A stretch of 64,000 bases of DNA, from positions 372,001-436,000 of the forward strand of contig JAECYW010000008.1 in NCBI GenBank assembly GCA_023014335.1. The letters are read 5' to 3'. Both the position numbers and the translations under genes were made by a program. Below the pieces are notes generated by a model. The model was not told the origin of the DNA, searched no databases, and was given only the letters and a program-made list of their open reading frames with translations. Positions 36,479-47,776 of the stretch are shown in pieces. The stretch's first letter is position 1, and the number at the start of each line of letters is the position of its first letter. Source of the DNA: Galerina marginata (lineage: Eukaryota; Basidiomycota; Agaricomycetes; Agaricales; Galerinaceae).

Positions 36479-38227
36479 ATGTTCAAATCTTTCGTTGTTC
36501 TATCCGTCTTAGCGGCTCCCGCCCTCTGCCAGACGGCGGTCTCTCTCCTCATCGACTTTGCAGGCTACCAAAACTCGGGTACTATCAACCTACGCTCCAC
36601 GCTCCAGAGCGTCACAGCACGCAAGGGCCAATTCCTTTTCGGCTCCACCTACGACACCTACGACGCTGATGCAAGCTTCAACACAAACGTCTTCAGCACC
36701 TTCTTCAACCACGTCGTCGCGGAGAACGGCTGTAAATGGGATGCGACAGAGCCTTCCCGCGGTACCAGTGATCTCACCGAATGCCAGGCTGTGCAGTCTT
36801 TCGCTACAAAATCTGGAGCCACGTTCCGTGGACACAACACCTTCTGGCACTCTCAGACTCCCGTATGTTTTTATACCTCATAGTTCGTGATTTATTTACG
36901 CTAAGCAACGTCTAGACCTGGCTTCCTGGAAGTATAACTGCCAGTGATCTCGTCACGAACGTTATTCCCCAGCATGTTCAGCAAGAAATCCAGGGAATGG
37001 GCGCATCTGTAACTTCCTGGGATGTTGTCAACGAGATCGTCGGTGATGGGGTCTCCAACGGCATGGTAAGTTGGTCTGTGTCTATTCTCAACGTTCGTTT
37101 AATCATGAAACACGCCATAGACCGCTCTTCAATGCGTGCAAAACAAGAAATCCTGGCCCACCCAGACATCAGATGGCTCAAGCACCACTCTCGTAACAGA
37201 TCTATCCTTCGTCCACGCAGCATTCACCACAGCGCTCAAGTACGCCGGCCCAACAACCCGCCTCGCAATCAACGACTACAACACCGGTGGGTCCGACGCC
37301 AAAACCGCCTGCGTCCTCGCTGTCCTCGCCGACGTCAACGCCAACGCTGCCATTCCGTACAACCGTCTCGCCGTTGGATTCCAGTCCCATATTTCCACTA
37401 CGAGTTTCATCTCCAAGAGCGCTCTCTCCGCCACGTTTGCCAAACTCGCTGCCCTCGGTGCGACTGCTATGATCACCGAACTTGATATCTCCCTCCCGTC
37501 TGCCACGACAGCGTATGAGCGTCTCCAGGCTGCGATTTGGGGCGACTACCTTGACGTACGTGGCCCATCAGGATAGATATTAGGAATGGCCTAAAATCTA
37601 AATTTTTTCTAGGCTTGCCTTTACTCTTCCAGCTGTGTTGAATTCATCAACTGGGATCAGCGCGACGACCTCTCGTGGCTTGGCACTGCCGCAGCCGGTA
37701 CCCTCTTCGACTCGAGTGGCAATCCCAAGCTTGCTGCATTCGAAGTCCAAGCCCGTCTTCAGCGCTTCGCCTCCGGCGCCCCTGAGCTCTGTGCGACCGC
37801 ACTCGGAACGGCTTCCTGCATGGCAACTGGCCCGAGCAGCGTGTCCAGCAGTTCTGCGAGCTCTTCCCCAACTTCGTCCAGCAGCTCCGCGAGCACGTCC
37901 ACTGTTTCGAAAACCACGACTCCAAGCTCAACACCTACGGTTACTCCTTCGGGATGGTATGTTTATTATCCAAAGACCCATTTCAGCCCAACTCATCTTC
38001 ATTTAGCACACAAGCTCTATACGGTCAATGTGGAGGCATTGGTAAATATTTCGCGTTGCATACTTGTTCGATGATGCGCTAATACCATTTACAGGCTGGA
38101 CTGGTTGCACGATCTGCGCTTCGGGGTCTACTTGCAAAGTCTCAAACCCATGTGAGCGACCTCCTATTGCCAAACTTCCAACTTTAATATTTTCTCTACA
38201 ACAGACTATTCGCAATGCCTTACTTAA
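36479..38227 (+). CDS. Secreted GH10 endo-1,4-beta-xylanase with C-terminal CBM1
   Basis: Seven exons (36479-36862, 36916-37065, 37121-37555, 37613-37956, 38007-38041, 38095-38151, 38205-38227) sum to 1428 bases and give 475 residues. A signal peptide (MFKSFVVLSVLAAPALCQ) precedes a GH10 barrel with GQFLFGSTYDTYDAD, FRGHNTFWHSQTP, WDVVNEI (acid/base Glu168) and MITELDISLP (nucleophile Glu298). A Ser/Thr linker leads to a cellulose-binding CBM1 (LYGQCGGIGWTGCTICASG, then YYSQCLT) split over three tiny exons. The enzyme cuts internal xylan bonds outside the cell while CBM1 anchors it to cellulose. The stretch between the two Glu residues is shorter than in many family members, and the usual RGHTLVWHSQ block reads RGHNTFWHSQ. 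Confidence 0.96.
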
Positions 38228-38529
38228 GTCCAATTTCTCGGATGAAGCGACTGCAGTAGAACCAAAATTTGGTTTCAAAAATTCTGTTTACCTTATCGAG
38301 TTTTATTATGGTTTTGTTATGAATTCAAGTAGCTGTTTCCTGGATGGTTACTTGTACAGTTTCCCCTCGCCGAATCTTTTTTTATGGATTGATTGTTTTG
38401 TAACACATGAGCCACTCAAATGCACATTTTCAGCGTCCTGGGACAACGGCATTCCAAAAAGACAACTATCACGACAGTACCAAAGAGGTTTCGAAAAAAC
38501 TTGATGAGTAAACGACGGGTAACGCATCA

Positions 38530-39900
38530 GTATTCTCGCAATTAGCTTTTTTGTGGTTGTGCAAGTGAAAAAAGCGGGAAAAAGCTTGAAAGTAACAAGT
38601 CAAAAAAGCCAGGTGTCTAAACTGAAAAAGCTGGCTATTTTTCGGATGGCTTTATAAAAAGAAAAAGTCAAAAAGCTACAGAAAGCTAGAAAAAGCGAAG
38701 AGGTCACTACTAGATTTATATACAAAAAATATAAATCCAGCCAAGTACTCTAATCAGGCCTAGACTCCGTAGCGCATCATTCTTTCCATGAAACCCATCG
38801 TAATGTCTTGACCTGAAATCACCAAAAACCGTTCAAGAACTCGCTCGGCTTCTTGTTTGGCGTTAAAAAATGGCTTGCCGCACGTTCAAGCTAAAATAAA
38901 AGTCACGAGTGAGAAAACTGGGTGATATGAAGTCATGTGGATACGTACTGCTCCCATGATCAATGCAAGCAAGCCTTTTGGATATCCACTGTCCGAGGCT
39001 GACCCGGCCCCGAGACTAAGAAGAGGGGTGACGAGACTGATGATGAAACGAGCAAGGAGGCGGCCCTCAGGAAACTATGAGGTGGATTAATACAGTTGCA
39101 CTGACCTTGAGGACATAGGGACTATCCAATGGAGTCAAAGAAGAAGAATGGACGGCAGAAGATGGCAGGCTGCATAGGAAGATGTAGGCGAGGATTGTTG
39201 GTGGTTGTGGTGGAAGGCAAGAACGGACGCGATCAAATTCGCCGAAAGTAGAATTTCAACATGTCACGTGTTCGGACTTTGAAACGAACTTGCCCCAAAA
39301 TTGGGGAACCAACGGTGAACGCGCTTCACACTCTCACCACTGGCACTTTGTCCAAACCCGCGACACAGCGGAATGCACTGACCAGCGCCTTCGTGGCAAC
39401 TCGATGGCTTGTGTATTCGTCATCTAACACCACCCCGCCCCTGCCACTTCGTCAAAATCATGATGCCTCGCTGAGTCGTTACTGGGGCGGCGGCCTGCCC
39501 TATGAAACACGGTATTTCTGCTCGTCGGCGAAGGAAATGGGCTTGGGTTTGGGTCAATTGAGGAACATTTCAGATCTGTGGGCTAAGGTAAGTTTCTCAG
39601 TCTCTCCGTCGCCGCCCCACTAAGCTGAGCTCGCGTAGGTCTGTGTAACCTTTGCACAGTGGGATGTCCTTGCTTCCTTCGGTTTGCTACTTGGGACTCT
39701 GTATATTTCCCAAATATACCCTATAGACTTATACATAGACAATGGTTATACGTTTCTAGAGTAGTTGCTGTATGTAGTCAATTTTATTGGACAAGCACTA
39801 CAGACTGGTAGGTAGACTTAGGTAGCTTTTCCGCTTTTTGACTTGTGACTTTTTCTCAAAGTCGTAAAAAGCTGAAAAGCGCCGAAAAGTGAACAAGTAA
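38530..39900. mobile_element. Possible non-autonomous element or decayed gene with inverted A/T-rich ends
   Basis: The left part (38545-38704) holds many AAAAAGC / AAAAAGTCAAAAAGCTA words. The right part (39823-39890) holds the inverse (TAGCTTTTCCGCTTTTTGAC). Between them, minus-strand pieces around 39240-38760 read like exons (RLLARFIISLVTPLLSLGAG, then HFLTPNKKPSEFLNGFW) but could not be joined into a full gene. This fits either a MITE-like element or a captured, broken gene. No target-site duplication was found by eye. Confidence 0.35.
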
Positions 39901-40018
39901 AATGCTAACTTGCTGATGCGGCAAGCTTTGAACGCTCTCAACAGGACGAGAGTTGTCATACGCGCCTCTGGATTCATCCCAAAATATTTTTCGAAGTTCC
40001 TATTTAACGACTCAGAGG

Positions 40019-40417
40019 CTAACTCATAAGCTCGAGTATCCCATAAAACCGGTCTGGAATAGTCACCCAAACCAAATCTTCATCTAGCGCTCCAAACCGC
40101 TCCATAAACGCATGCTTCGCTTCTCTGTCAGCATCATTCTCCGCCACTGGGAAATTCCTCCCCGGGTAGGTCGGCTTTGGATCATACACAAAAGCCCGAA
40201 CGAGAATCACGACCGCAACCGGTTTTCCTCCGCTGCGGTCATCCCATGGGTAGACGTCGATGAACTGCGCATCGCTCCCGTACATTTTATGGTTGTCGAG
40301 CATGGTGACTATGAGATCCAAGAGGATGTCGTCGTCTTTGACATTTGTGTGGCCTGTTGATTCTAGGCATTTGGCAGAGGTTTCGAAGGTTATTTGGTAG
40401 CCAGTCACTTTGTTCAT
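40019..40417 (-). CDS. Small family protein (DEDLVWVT-PD family), copy 1
   Basis: The frame encodes 132 residues from MNKVTGYQITFETSAKCLES, the start shared by all four copies in this window. Conserved blocks are the N-terminal helix, the central YPWDDRSGG, VAVVILVRAFVYDPKP, DADREAKHAFMERFG and DEDLVWVTIPDRF. An upstream in-frame ATG would add ten residues not kept in the other copies. No known domain was recognised. It is the most diverged of the three copies around the inverted repeat and lacks the usual C-terminal PDPF (it has PDRF). Its role is unknown. Confidence 0.75.
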   Translation of the reverse strand: MNKVTGYQITFETSAKCLESTGHTNVKDDDILLDLIVTMLDNHKMYGSDAQFIDVYPWDDRSGGKPVAVVILVRAFVYDPKPTYPGRNFPVAENDADREAKHAFMERFGALDEDLVWVTIPDRFYGILELMS

Positions 40418-41104
40418 CGTGATAGTATCTAGGCGGTACAGTTTCATGAACGAACAAGTTCAACTTCAATTTGAACGTACTTGTAGATTGAAAGACACTC
40501 ACTAGGTAAGGTACCTTGATAATAGAATGGAGAAAGAGTAACAGCTGAGCTTATCTGCTGTGACCTTTGGAACTTGGGAAATGAGGGTAGACGCACTGTT
40601 ATTGACGAGGGTTGCATTTCGGTTGCGCTTCAACTATTTGGCCTCGTGTGGGACTTGTGTGGGACAACAGGCTTCAGCGCATCAGAGATGTGCCGGTTGT
40701 GCCCGGGCTTGGCACAGGCGAGCGCATTTTTGCTTGGTCTTTTTCATTGCTCGCGACGATGAAGAGGGTGATGGGTTTTATTGGGCCTATATGTACGTGT
40801 ATGAAGATCGGCGTAAGGTGATTTCCTGGGGACTAAGGTTGCAACCGATTATGAGGGAAACGGCGGGTGAACGACATCCTTTGAATGCGACGAAAGTTCC
40901 CCTCTGCGTCTCTGGACCTCCCGAAAGCATTTCCAAAATTTCCTCCCCAATTATAAGAAGGACTATTATCATTCAAATTATGTTTGCAGCCTTTACTATG
41001 TACGTGCCATACTTTCTATCCCTTCGGACTAATTCTAAACCAAATACCAATGCCACATACGCAGTCCACACAGCTGCAGACACAAGTAGGAAGACGGCTA
41101 ACAA

Positions 41105-41533
41105 TTAAAAACGACGAAACGGGTCTGGAGCAGTCACCCAAACCAGATCCTCATCCCGGACCCCAAACCGCACCACAAACTCCCGTTTCGCCTCTCTATC
41201 AGCATCACTCTCCTCCACTGGGTGACACCCCAACGCATGTGTCGATTTTGGGTCGTATTTAAAATCGCGAACGAGAATCATGGTTGGGACAGGCGCTTTT
41301 CCCGGTCCAGCGCTGCGGTCGTCCCAGGGGAATATATCTCGGAATTGAAATTGACCTTGAATTTGTGCGTCGTTCCCCATCCAGATCCTGGGCCCGACGA
41401 TTTTGTGCTCTTGGAGCATGTAGAGCAGGTTGTCGAGGATAGTGTCGTCGATTTTGACTTCTGTTTGGCCGGATGATTCGAGGCACTTGACGGCGGTTTC
41501 GAGGGTTATTTTGTAGCCCGTGGCTTTGTCCAT
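41105..41533 (-). CDS. Small family protein (DEDLVWVT-PD family), copy 2
   Basis: The frame encodes 142 residues starting MDKATGYKITLETAVKCLES. Blocks shared with the other copies are FRDIFPWDDRS, PVPTMILVRDFKYDPKS, DADREAKREFVVRFGVR and DEDLVWVTAPDPF. It has an insert of about ten residues (RIWMGNDAQIQGQFQ) before the WDDRS block compared with copy 1. There is no signal peptide or membrane helix; the protein is acidic and probably cytoplasmic. It lies in the left arm of the inverted duplication and its mirror copy at 47301 is frameshifted. Confidence 0.8.
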   Translation of the reverse strand: MDKATGYKITLETAVKCLESSGQTEVKIDDTILDNLLYMLQEHKIVGPRIWMGNDAQIQGQFQFRDIFPWDDRSAGPGKAPVPTMILVRDFKYDPKSTHALGCHPVEESDADREAKREFVVRFGVRDEDLVWVTAPDPFRRF

Positions 41534-41628
41534 TGTAGTCAATCTACGGTACAATCCTTGAACGAGCTACTCGAATGTAGGTTTTGTGAATGAGAAATTT
41601 GAAAGACACCCACTGCACAATTGGTGAA

Positions 41629-41638
41629 GTATATATAG
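41629..41638 (-). promoter_or_regulatory. TATA-like box of small family copy 2
   Basis: CTATATATAC on the minus strand lies about 95 bases before the start codon of the gene at 41105-41533. The corresponding place in the other arm (about 47190) has no such box, which may reflect decay of that copy. Confidence 0.4.
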
Positions 41639-42215
41639 GGACAGAAACGAGGACAGATTGTGTATCGTCGGCGGTGGTCTTTGTATCCCCTTGGACGCTT
41701 CGTGTTGGGGTCTTTACGTGTACTTGCGATTTTTCAGACGCAGCGGCGTTGGTGTCAATGCAGAAAGGCCTGACAGATCCACATGGATCTAGCGTACGGG
41801 CTTGTACCGGCTCCATAGAATCATTAAAATCAGGTATCAGGTATCAGGATATCATTCGAGAGTCGCCAGGAAGAATAGAACAGAAGGGACGAATCTGTCA
41901 ATTAGGGAGCTAATAAGACTTAAGAGCAAGCGGCAGGTGAAAGTGAAAGACAGGCAGCCGGCTGAGGCATGGCATAGACATGGACACACCTCGAACAGCG
42001 CTGTCGACAGATACAGCTCAACTCGGCGTTGATGGTACGTCTGAGTAGCCAGCCGCCGTGGGGATGGAAATAGGGTCGCGGAATGTAGTCGTACTTGGGC
42101 AGCCTGAGATCGCGAGTAGAGTATAAGAAGCGGAGCTGGTCGACGTCCAGGTGCAACCATTCCGATCCGGAACAGAGAAAAGCACCCAAAATGACGTCAG
42201 CCAGTGCGCCTCCAG

Positions 42216-43798
42216 CCAAACTTTCACAGAGGAATCTCGAATTCGAATTTCAAATATGTAGATCATACATAGAGTTCATTGTCAATGGTATCTGCAGTGT
42301 GATCGTGGAGCTTTATTTAATTGGATGGAATAATGAAAATTGAGACCAAGACCAAAAAGTGAGGGACGAAAAAGGATGACGAAGTAGGAGGACGAAAGAA
42401 GATGAGAAGTGCAAAGGAGAAATCAAGTTATAACAACGAACATACCATAAAACACCTAAAACACAAAATTAAAAAAATCCCAGCGATGAGAGATGAGAGG
42501 CGGCATGTCAATATAATACAAGGCAGAGTGTACGGTTATGTATGCATGCATATGCGTATGCGTAAAAAATTCCATGGATGATCAGCAAGGCAAGGAGTTA
42601 ACATAATTAAAGTTAAAGAGCATAGGTGGGCAGGGCGGGGTTGACAACGACGGAGACAGAACAAGCAACACGCATAAACACCGAGGGCACAGACGACTTC
42701 TGAATGACTGCATCCACTTCAATGACGACGACGACAACAACAACAACAACGTCGACCACGTCAGTTATGCAGGCTCCACTAAATCACCAGCGCCGACGGT
42801 GTGAGCGTGAGCGTCTCCATCGTTAGCGTTGGTCCTTGGTTCTTGGTCTTTAATGATGACGATGCCGACTAGGTCCAACACCGGAGACGAGGGTACGGTG
42901 GCCCGGGGCGGAGCGCAGAGGAGCCGGGCGAGGGCAACGAGTTCGTTACGGGCATCCTGGAGGCGTACACGACGACGACAACTTCGACCACGTCAGCTAT
43001 GCAGGGGCGAGGACGACGATGGGATGCGGTACTGCTGACGGCGCAGAGGTGATGGTCCAGCCAAGAGAGAGGGCGAGGGCGAGGGCGGCGACGACGACGT
43101 CATCCGTGCTGGTGATAACGCCGGCACCAATAAAATCGTTGTTGACGTCGAGGCTGGCTGGCCTCGTCCAGTCAGGTCAAGTCAGGTCAAGTCGAGGCCA
43201 GTCCAGTCCAAGAGCGGAGACGAGGACGAGGATGGGGACGACAGTGCGGTGCGGTGCGGCCGGCGGTGCAGATGGTGGTGGTGCGGGTGAGTCTGATGGT
43301 CATGATCCAGGCGAGGACGAGGGCGAGGACAAGGACAAGGGTAACGGGGTTGTTCGAGGAGATATGAAGAGGAGAGGATCACGTTGATAACGGTTGATGC
43401 GACGAGGGAGGGATGAGGATGAGGATGGATATGGATGGACGGGATGAGGATGAGGATGAGCATAAGGATGAGCAGGAGGGAACAAGGATAGAAATTATAT
43501 TACGATTACGATTACGATTAACGATTAACAGAGTCGAAGGGGTCGAAGGTTTAAGTTATACATATGCGTAGAGTATCCTGCACGGACGAATGGAATGGAA
43601 GAGACGAAGTCGACAAGGGACGAGGACGAGAGCAGAGGACAGGAAGGGGTTGGGAGTCAAAAGAATTCGAAGCAAAGAGGAAGAAAAGAAATGGGAAAAG
43701 AAAAAGAAGGAAAGAAATGGTACATCAAGAAAATCCGAAAAAAAGAAAAGGAAAATAATCACAAAAACAAAGGAAGGAACGAAATTGCCGACTCAAGC
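42216..43798. other. Low-complexity spacer downstream of the next gene
   Basis: The stretch is strongly purine-rich on the plus strand. It has GAC/CAA triplet runs at 42722-42755, a duplicated GACCACGTCAG-TATGCAGG motif (42754 and 42990), GAGGACGAGGACGAGGATGG near 43210, GAGGATGAGGATGAG runs at 43405-43465 and (ATTACG)n at 43499-43517. Frames here are products of the repeats. It is probably the 3' flank of the gene ending at 43799. Confidence 0.6.
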
Positions 43799-45764
43799 TC
43801 AAGCAGCCGCCTTCCCCCCTACCCCAGCCCCAACCCCCCCAACCCCTCCTCCCGCACCAACACCAACGCCGACTCCAAGACTAGGAATAACCAACGCCTC
43901 CAACCTCTCCTCCAACCCCCTCCCTAAGCCCTGGCGCTCCCACTCCCCGCCTACATGGTGGAGGTCCAGAAGAGCCACGCTTTCCCTGTCTCTTTCCTTA
44001 TTCGTTTGCGTGTATGCGGGTGCGTCTTTCCTTCCCGCAGCAGAAGGAGAGAGCGAGACGGGCGACACCGGCCCATACATCGAGAACCCCCTCAAACTAG
44101 GCGCCGCGCTCCCTTCTCCCCCCATCCCCTGCCCTCCCTCCCCCATCCCAACCCCATTCAAAACCCCCTCAACCCCCGGCAAATGCCTCGGCACCTCTCC
44201 CCCCGCCCCAGCTCCGCTCGTGAGGCTTGACAAACTCTGGCTCGTGGCTGGTGTGGACGCTAAGAGGTCGGAGTAGGACATGAAGGAGAGCCGCTTTTTA
44301 GGGGGGTGGGAGGGGGAGGGGGGGTGGGATTGTTGGGTTCCTGATGGGTGAGGGTGGGAGGGGGGGTGGGAGGAAGAGGGGGAAAGGGGGTGGGAGGAGG
44401 GCAGGGAGGGGGAGAGAGCGGGTGAGGCGAGCGGGGAGAGGGTTGATGTTGATGGGATGGGCAGGGGGATGGGGATGGAAGGGTGGGAGAGGGTTGTGGA
44501 GGGCGGTTCGATTTCCACTTGGTCTATCGTCGGCACTCCTACTACTACTGCTGCTGCTGCTCTTGATGAGATGGGAGAACGCGATTGGGATCGCGATCGT
44601 GTTTGATCTGCGGATGTGGACGTGATGATGGATGGCGTTGTTGTTGCTGTTGCGGTGGTTGTGGTGGTGGTGGCAGTGGTAGTGGGAGCGGGTGGTGTGG
44701 CTGATGCTGATATTCCAGTTGTTGCGGACGTAGTAGCAGTAGCATCGCCATCACCAGCACCGCCCGTAACCTGCGTGATCGTCATCGCCGTATCCGCAGT
44801 CTGGATCTGCGGGCGTGGAGACGAGGTGGACGAGGACGGTCCCGAAGCTGCGGCTGCAGGAGGGGAGCCCGAGACCTGCATGGGCGGGGGTAGGGTGAGC
44901 CCAAGCGCGGAGCTCGGGATATTCAACAACAACTCCGCCCCAGCCCCCATCCCCGCGCCAGCACCCACACCCTTCGACCCAAAAGGGCTAGGGCTCGGGC
45001 TGCGACTTCTATAGCTCCCAATAGGGCTCGCGAACCCGCTGCTCCGCCCCCCATACCCATACCCATGCCCAGGATCAAACAGCGACGAAACAGGCGCAGG
45101 CGCAGGAGCGAGCACCGCGACCTGCTCTGCTAGATCAAAGTCGGTGTTTTGGTCCCCGCTGGCATTGAGGTTGAGGGAGGAGAGGACGGCGGCGGCGCTG
45201 TCGAGCACGGAGGGCACGCTCTGTTCGAGGGCCTCGGTGCCTTTTGCGCGGGGGATGCGGTGGGGGTTTGGAGGGTGGTGCGAGGACCCGTGGTGGTGGT
45301 GCGTGCTTGGGGGGGAGGGCGGGGAGAGGGGTTCGATGTCCCGCTCGAAGATGGCCGAGGAGGAGGAGTGTCTATAGCAGGGCAAGGAACATCAGCTGGA
45401 GTTGGGGTTGGAGTGGGAGTGGGAGGGGGAGGGGGAAGACGTACATGGAAGTAGGCGACGACGGGATAGACGTCGGGCTGCGCGTGCCCAATCTCGGGTC
45501 TGCCGTGCGGAGGTGCTGCGACGTGCGATTCGCAGCTCTCGTCCCCGTCCCCGTCCCCGTCGTCGATGTTGGGGAGAGGGCGCTGCTGGACGTCATGTGC
45601 TTCAACGACAGCTCCATCGGTGGCACTGAAGGCGAGTGCGATGTGGGATTGGCGGCTGTTCAATATTCAATTCTCCGGTCAGCAAACGCACGCACAGGGG
45701 AAGAGAGGAAGGAAAGAGACGTACGACGGAGAGCGTCTGGCGATGCTTTTGAGCTGGAGGACAT
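43799..45764 (-). CDS. Low-complexity conserved fungal protein, 607 residues
   Basis: Three exons (45764-45725, 45655-45445, 45371-43799) give 607 residues with phases 1 and 2 matching. The start is MSSSSKASPDALRPANPT. Recognisable blocks are MELSLKHMTSSSAL, HSSSSAIFERDIEPLSPP, ALEQSVPSVLDSAAAVLSSL, KKRLSFMSYSDLLASTPAT and a C-terminal GGEWERQGLGRGLEERLEAL. Long Ser/Pro, Thr/Ala and Gly tracts lie between them. I recall this pattern from basidiomycete proteins of unknown function; the conserved blocks resemble short docking motifs in a disordered protein. It lies in the spacer of the inverted duplication, with its promoter inside the right arm. Very GC-rich and third-position C-rich coding sequence sets it apart from its neighbours. 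Confidence 0.8.
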
Positions 45765-46364
45765 TGCTTGGCTTTGGATGATGGGAGTCGGTGGATAAGA
45801 GCCGTTGTGCAGCTGCGAGTGTCACGTAGACCGCTGACGTAATTTTAGGTGGGGGTTCTTCTCCGTTCCGGATCGGAATGGAGCTGGGGCCGAGGCTCTT
45901 GCTCTTGCTTGTCTCCCACTCGCACCTCTGCTTCTTATACTCTATCGTGTCCCTTGTTTTAGGTGGCCGTCTACTCTGTGGGCTTTCGTCGCCGCTTCCA
46001 CGTACACCAGTATTCGCCCACTTTACCCGCGAGTACGCCTGCTCGAAAGCTTGCTCGGATTGCATTACATATCGTCTTCCTCGACCCTATTTCCATCTCC
46101 AATCCCCACGGCGGCTGGCTTCTCAGACGTACCATCAACGCCGAGTCGAGCTGTATCTGTCGGCTGCACTGTCTTTGTCTCTGTCTCTGTCGCTCTGTCC
46201 TAGTCCAACATGAGCATGAGCATGCTGCCTGTCTTTTCACGTCCACTTGCACTCTATTAGCCCCCTAATTGACAGATTCATTCTATTCTAAGGATTTTGT
46301 CTCCCGGGCGGTTCTCGAAAGATATCTTGATACCTGATACTTGATATCAACATGATGTGATATC

Positions 46365-46600
46365 AGTACCAGAGCCGGCACTGCGACGTGCGTTATTAGT
46401 TATCTCTGCCATCTGGCGATACCAGCGATACCGCCATCTCCTTAGACTCTCGTATCAAGCCCGCAAATTAAAGATTCCCCTCATACCAGCAGGATATTAA
46501 TATCGGAGCCGGTACAGCCCCGTACATTACATTAATTCTGGCGATATCGGCGATACCGCAGAGTACGCCTCCCTCTGCTTTCGTATCAATCCCGTCATCG
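46365..46600 (+). repeat. Tandem repeat rich in GATATC / GCGATACC
   Basis: Two diverged copies of about 100-130 bases (46367-46462 and 46497-46599) share GAGCCGG, CTGGCGATA, GCGATACCGC and TCGTATCAA-CCCG. Just before them TGATACCTGATACTTGATATC forms a run of GATA/TATC words, also present in shorter form in the left arm at about 41832-41853. It may be a cluster of GATA-factor sites or simply a small tandem duplication. Confidence 0.6.
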
Positions 46601-47300
46601 CCTTTGATATTGAAAAAGCACGCTATATCCACGTGGGTTATAATCTGTCGCGCCTTTCATATCGGCTCAGAAACAAATCGTCGTCGTTTTAAATTTATGC
46701 GTTTTTTGAATTTTCTCCGTCCCTCTTTGTGAAAGCACGCTAGATCCACGTGGATCCGTCAGGCCTTTCTACATTGACACCAACACCAACACCGCTGCGT
46801 CTGAAATTGCAATTACACGTAATTATAAGACCCCAACACGGACGCCCAAGCCAGCGGATACGAAGGCCACCGCTGACGATACACGATCCGTCCTCATTTC
46901 TGTCCCTGTCCCTCGCCTCACCTTACCGAAGCTGGCGGAGGGCCCATTCATCCACATCCACATCCCCACCCCCACCTCCACCACTAACGCCTCCTTCGAT
47001 CGACATGCAGGCAGATAATTTTATAAACTTTACGGGGTCGAACGAAGGGAATTACTTAGGAGAGCGTCAAAAGCGAGTATAAACTGGCGCGTCGGTTCTC
47101 CGACACTCTTCGCATATCATTCAATAAAAGTGCGTTTAGCTTTTCTCTCCCGATTCCCAAATGTCAATGTCAATGTCACGGAGCAGACAGGCAAACCATA
47201 TTGTACATAGTGCAGTGAGTGTCTTTCAAATTGCTCGTTCACAAAACCTACATTCGAGTTGCTCTTTCTCTTTCAAGGACTATATCGTAGATTGACTGCG

Positions 47301-47776
47301 ATGGACAAAGCCAGTGACTACAAAATAACCCTCCAAACCGCCGTCAAACCCCTCGAATCAGCCAGCCAAACAGACGTCAAAATCGACGACGCCATCCTTG
47401 ATAACCTGCTCTACATTGACATGCTTCAAGAGCACAAATTCGTCGGGCCCGGTATCGGGACGGGAAGTGGAACGACGCACAAATTCAAGATCCTGATCAA
47501 TTCCGATTCCGAGACATCTTCCCATGGGACGACCGTATTCACAGCGCTGGACCGGGAAAAGGAAAAGCGCCGGTTCCGAGTATGATTCTGGTGCGGGATT
47601 TTAGATACGACCCAAGATCGACACATGCGCTGGGGTGTCACCCCGTAGCCGAGAGTGATGCTGACCGGGAAGCGAAGCGGGTGTTCGTGGAGTGGTTTGG
47701 CTCCGGAGTGCGGGATGAGGATCTGGTGTGGGTGACTGCTCCGGACCCGTTTCGTCGTTTTTTAATTATTACATAG
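47301..47776 (+). pseudogene. Frameshifted small family copy 3
   Basis: The frame opens with MDKASDYKITLQTAVKPLES and is close to the copy at 41105-41533 until about 47460. There it carries a net gain of five bases relative to that copy, which shifts the frame and leads to a stop at 47585. The remainder is still readable in another frame (FRDIFPWDDR, then MILVRDFRYDPRS, DADREAKRVFVEWFG and DEDLVWVTAPDPF) up to 47776. No intron boundary would neatly restore the frame, so it is most likely a recently broken gene. It is the mirror copy in the right arm of the inverted duplication. Confidence 0.75.

Larger units (their letters stand above)
40700..42215 (+). repeat. Left arm of a large imperfect inverted duplication
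   Basis: This arm is the reverse complement of about 45828-48030, with many substitutions and insertions. Matching landmarks are GGGCCTATATGTACGTGTATGA (40784) against TTCATACACGTACATAGGTCC (47987), the small-family genes, the GGTGTCAATGCAGAAAGGCCTG stretch (41748 against about 46770), and GTTCCGGATCGGAATGG in the right arm (45872) against its complement at 42156-42173. The arm carries the gene at 41105-41533. Confidence 0.85.

Noticed and set aside
43499..43525. ATTACG repeats considered as interstitial telomere sequence
   Set aside because: The unit is not the fungal TTAGGG repeat, and only about four copies occur inside a longer low-complexity stretch.
43590..44276. A 228-residue plus-strand frame rich in Lys, Pro and Thr
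   Set aside because: It is partly antisense to the supported gene at 43799-45764 and otherwise runs through purine-rich simple sequence.
45244..45798. A 184-residue plus-strand frame rich in Gly and Arg
   Set aside because: It is antisense to exons 1-3 of the low-complexity gene, whose three exons splice in phase with typical intron signals.
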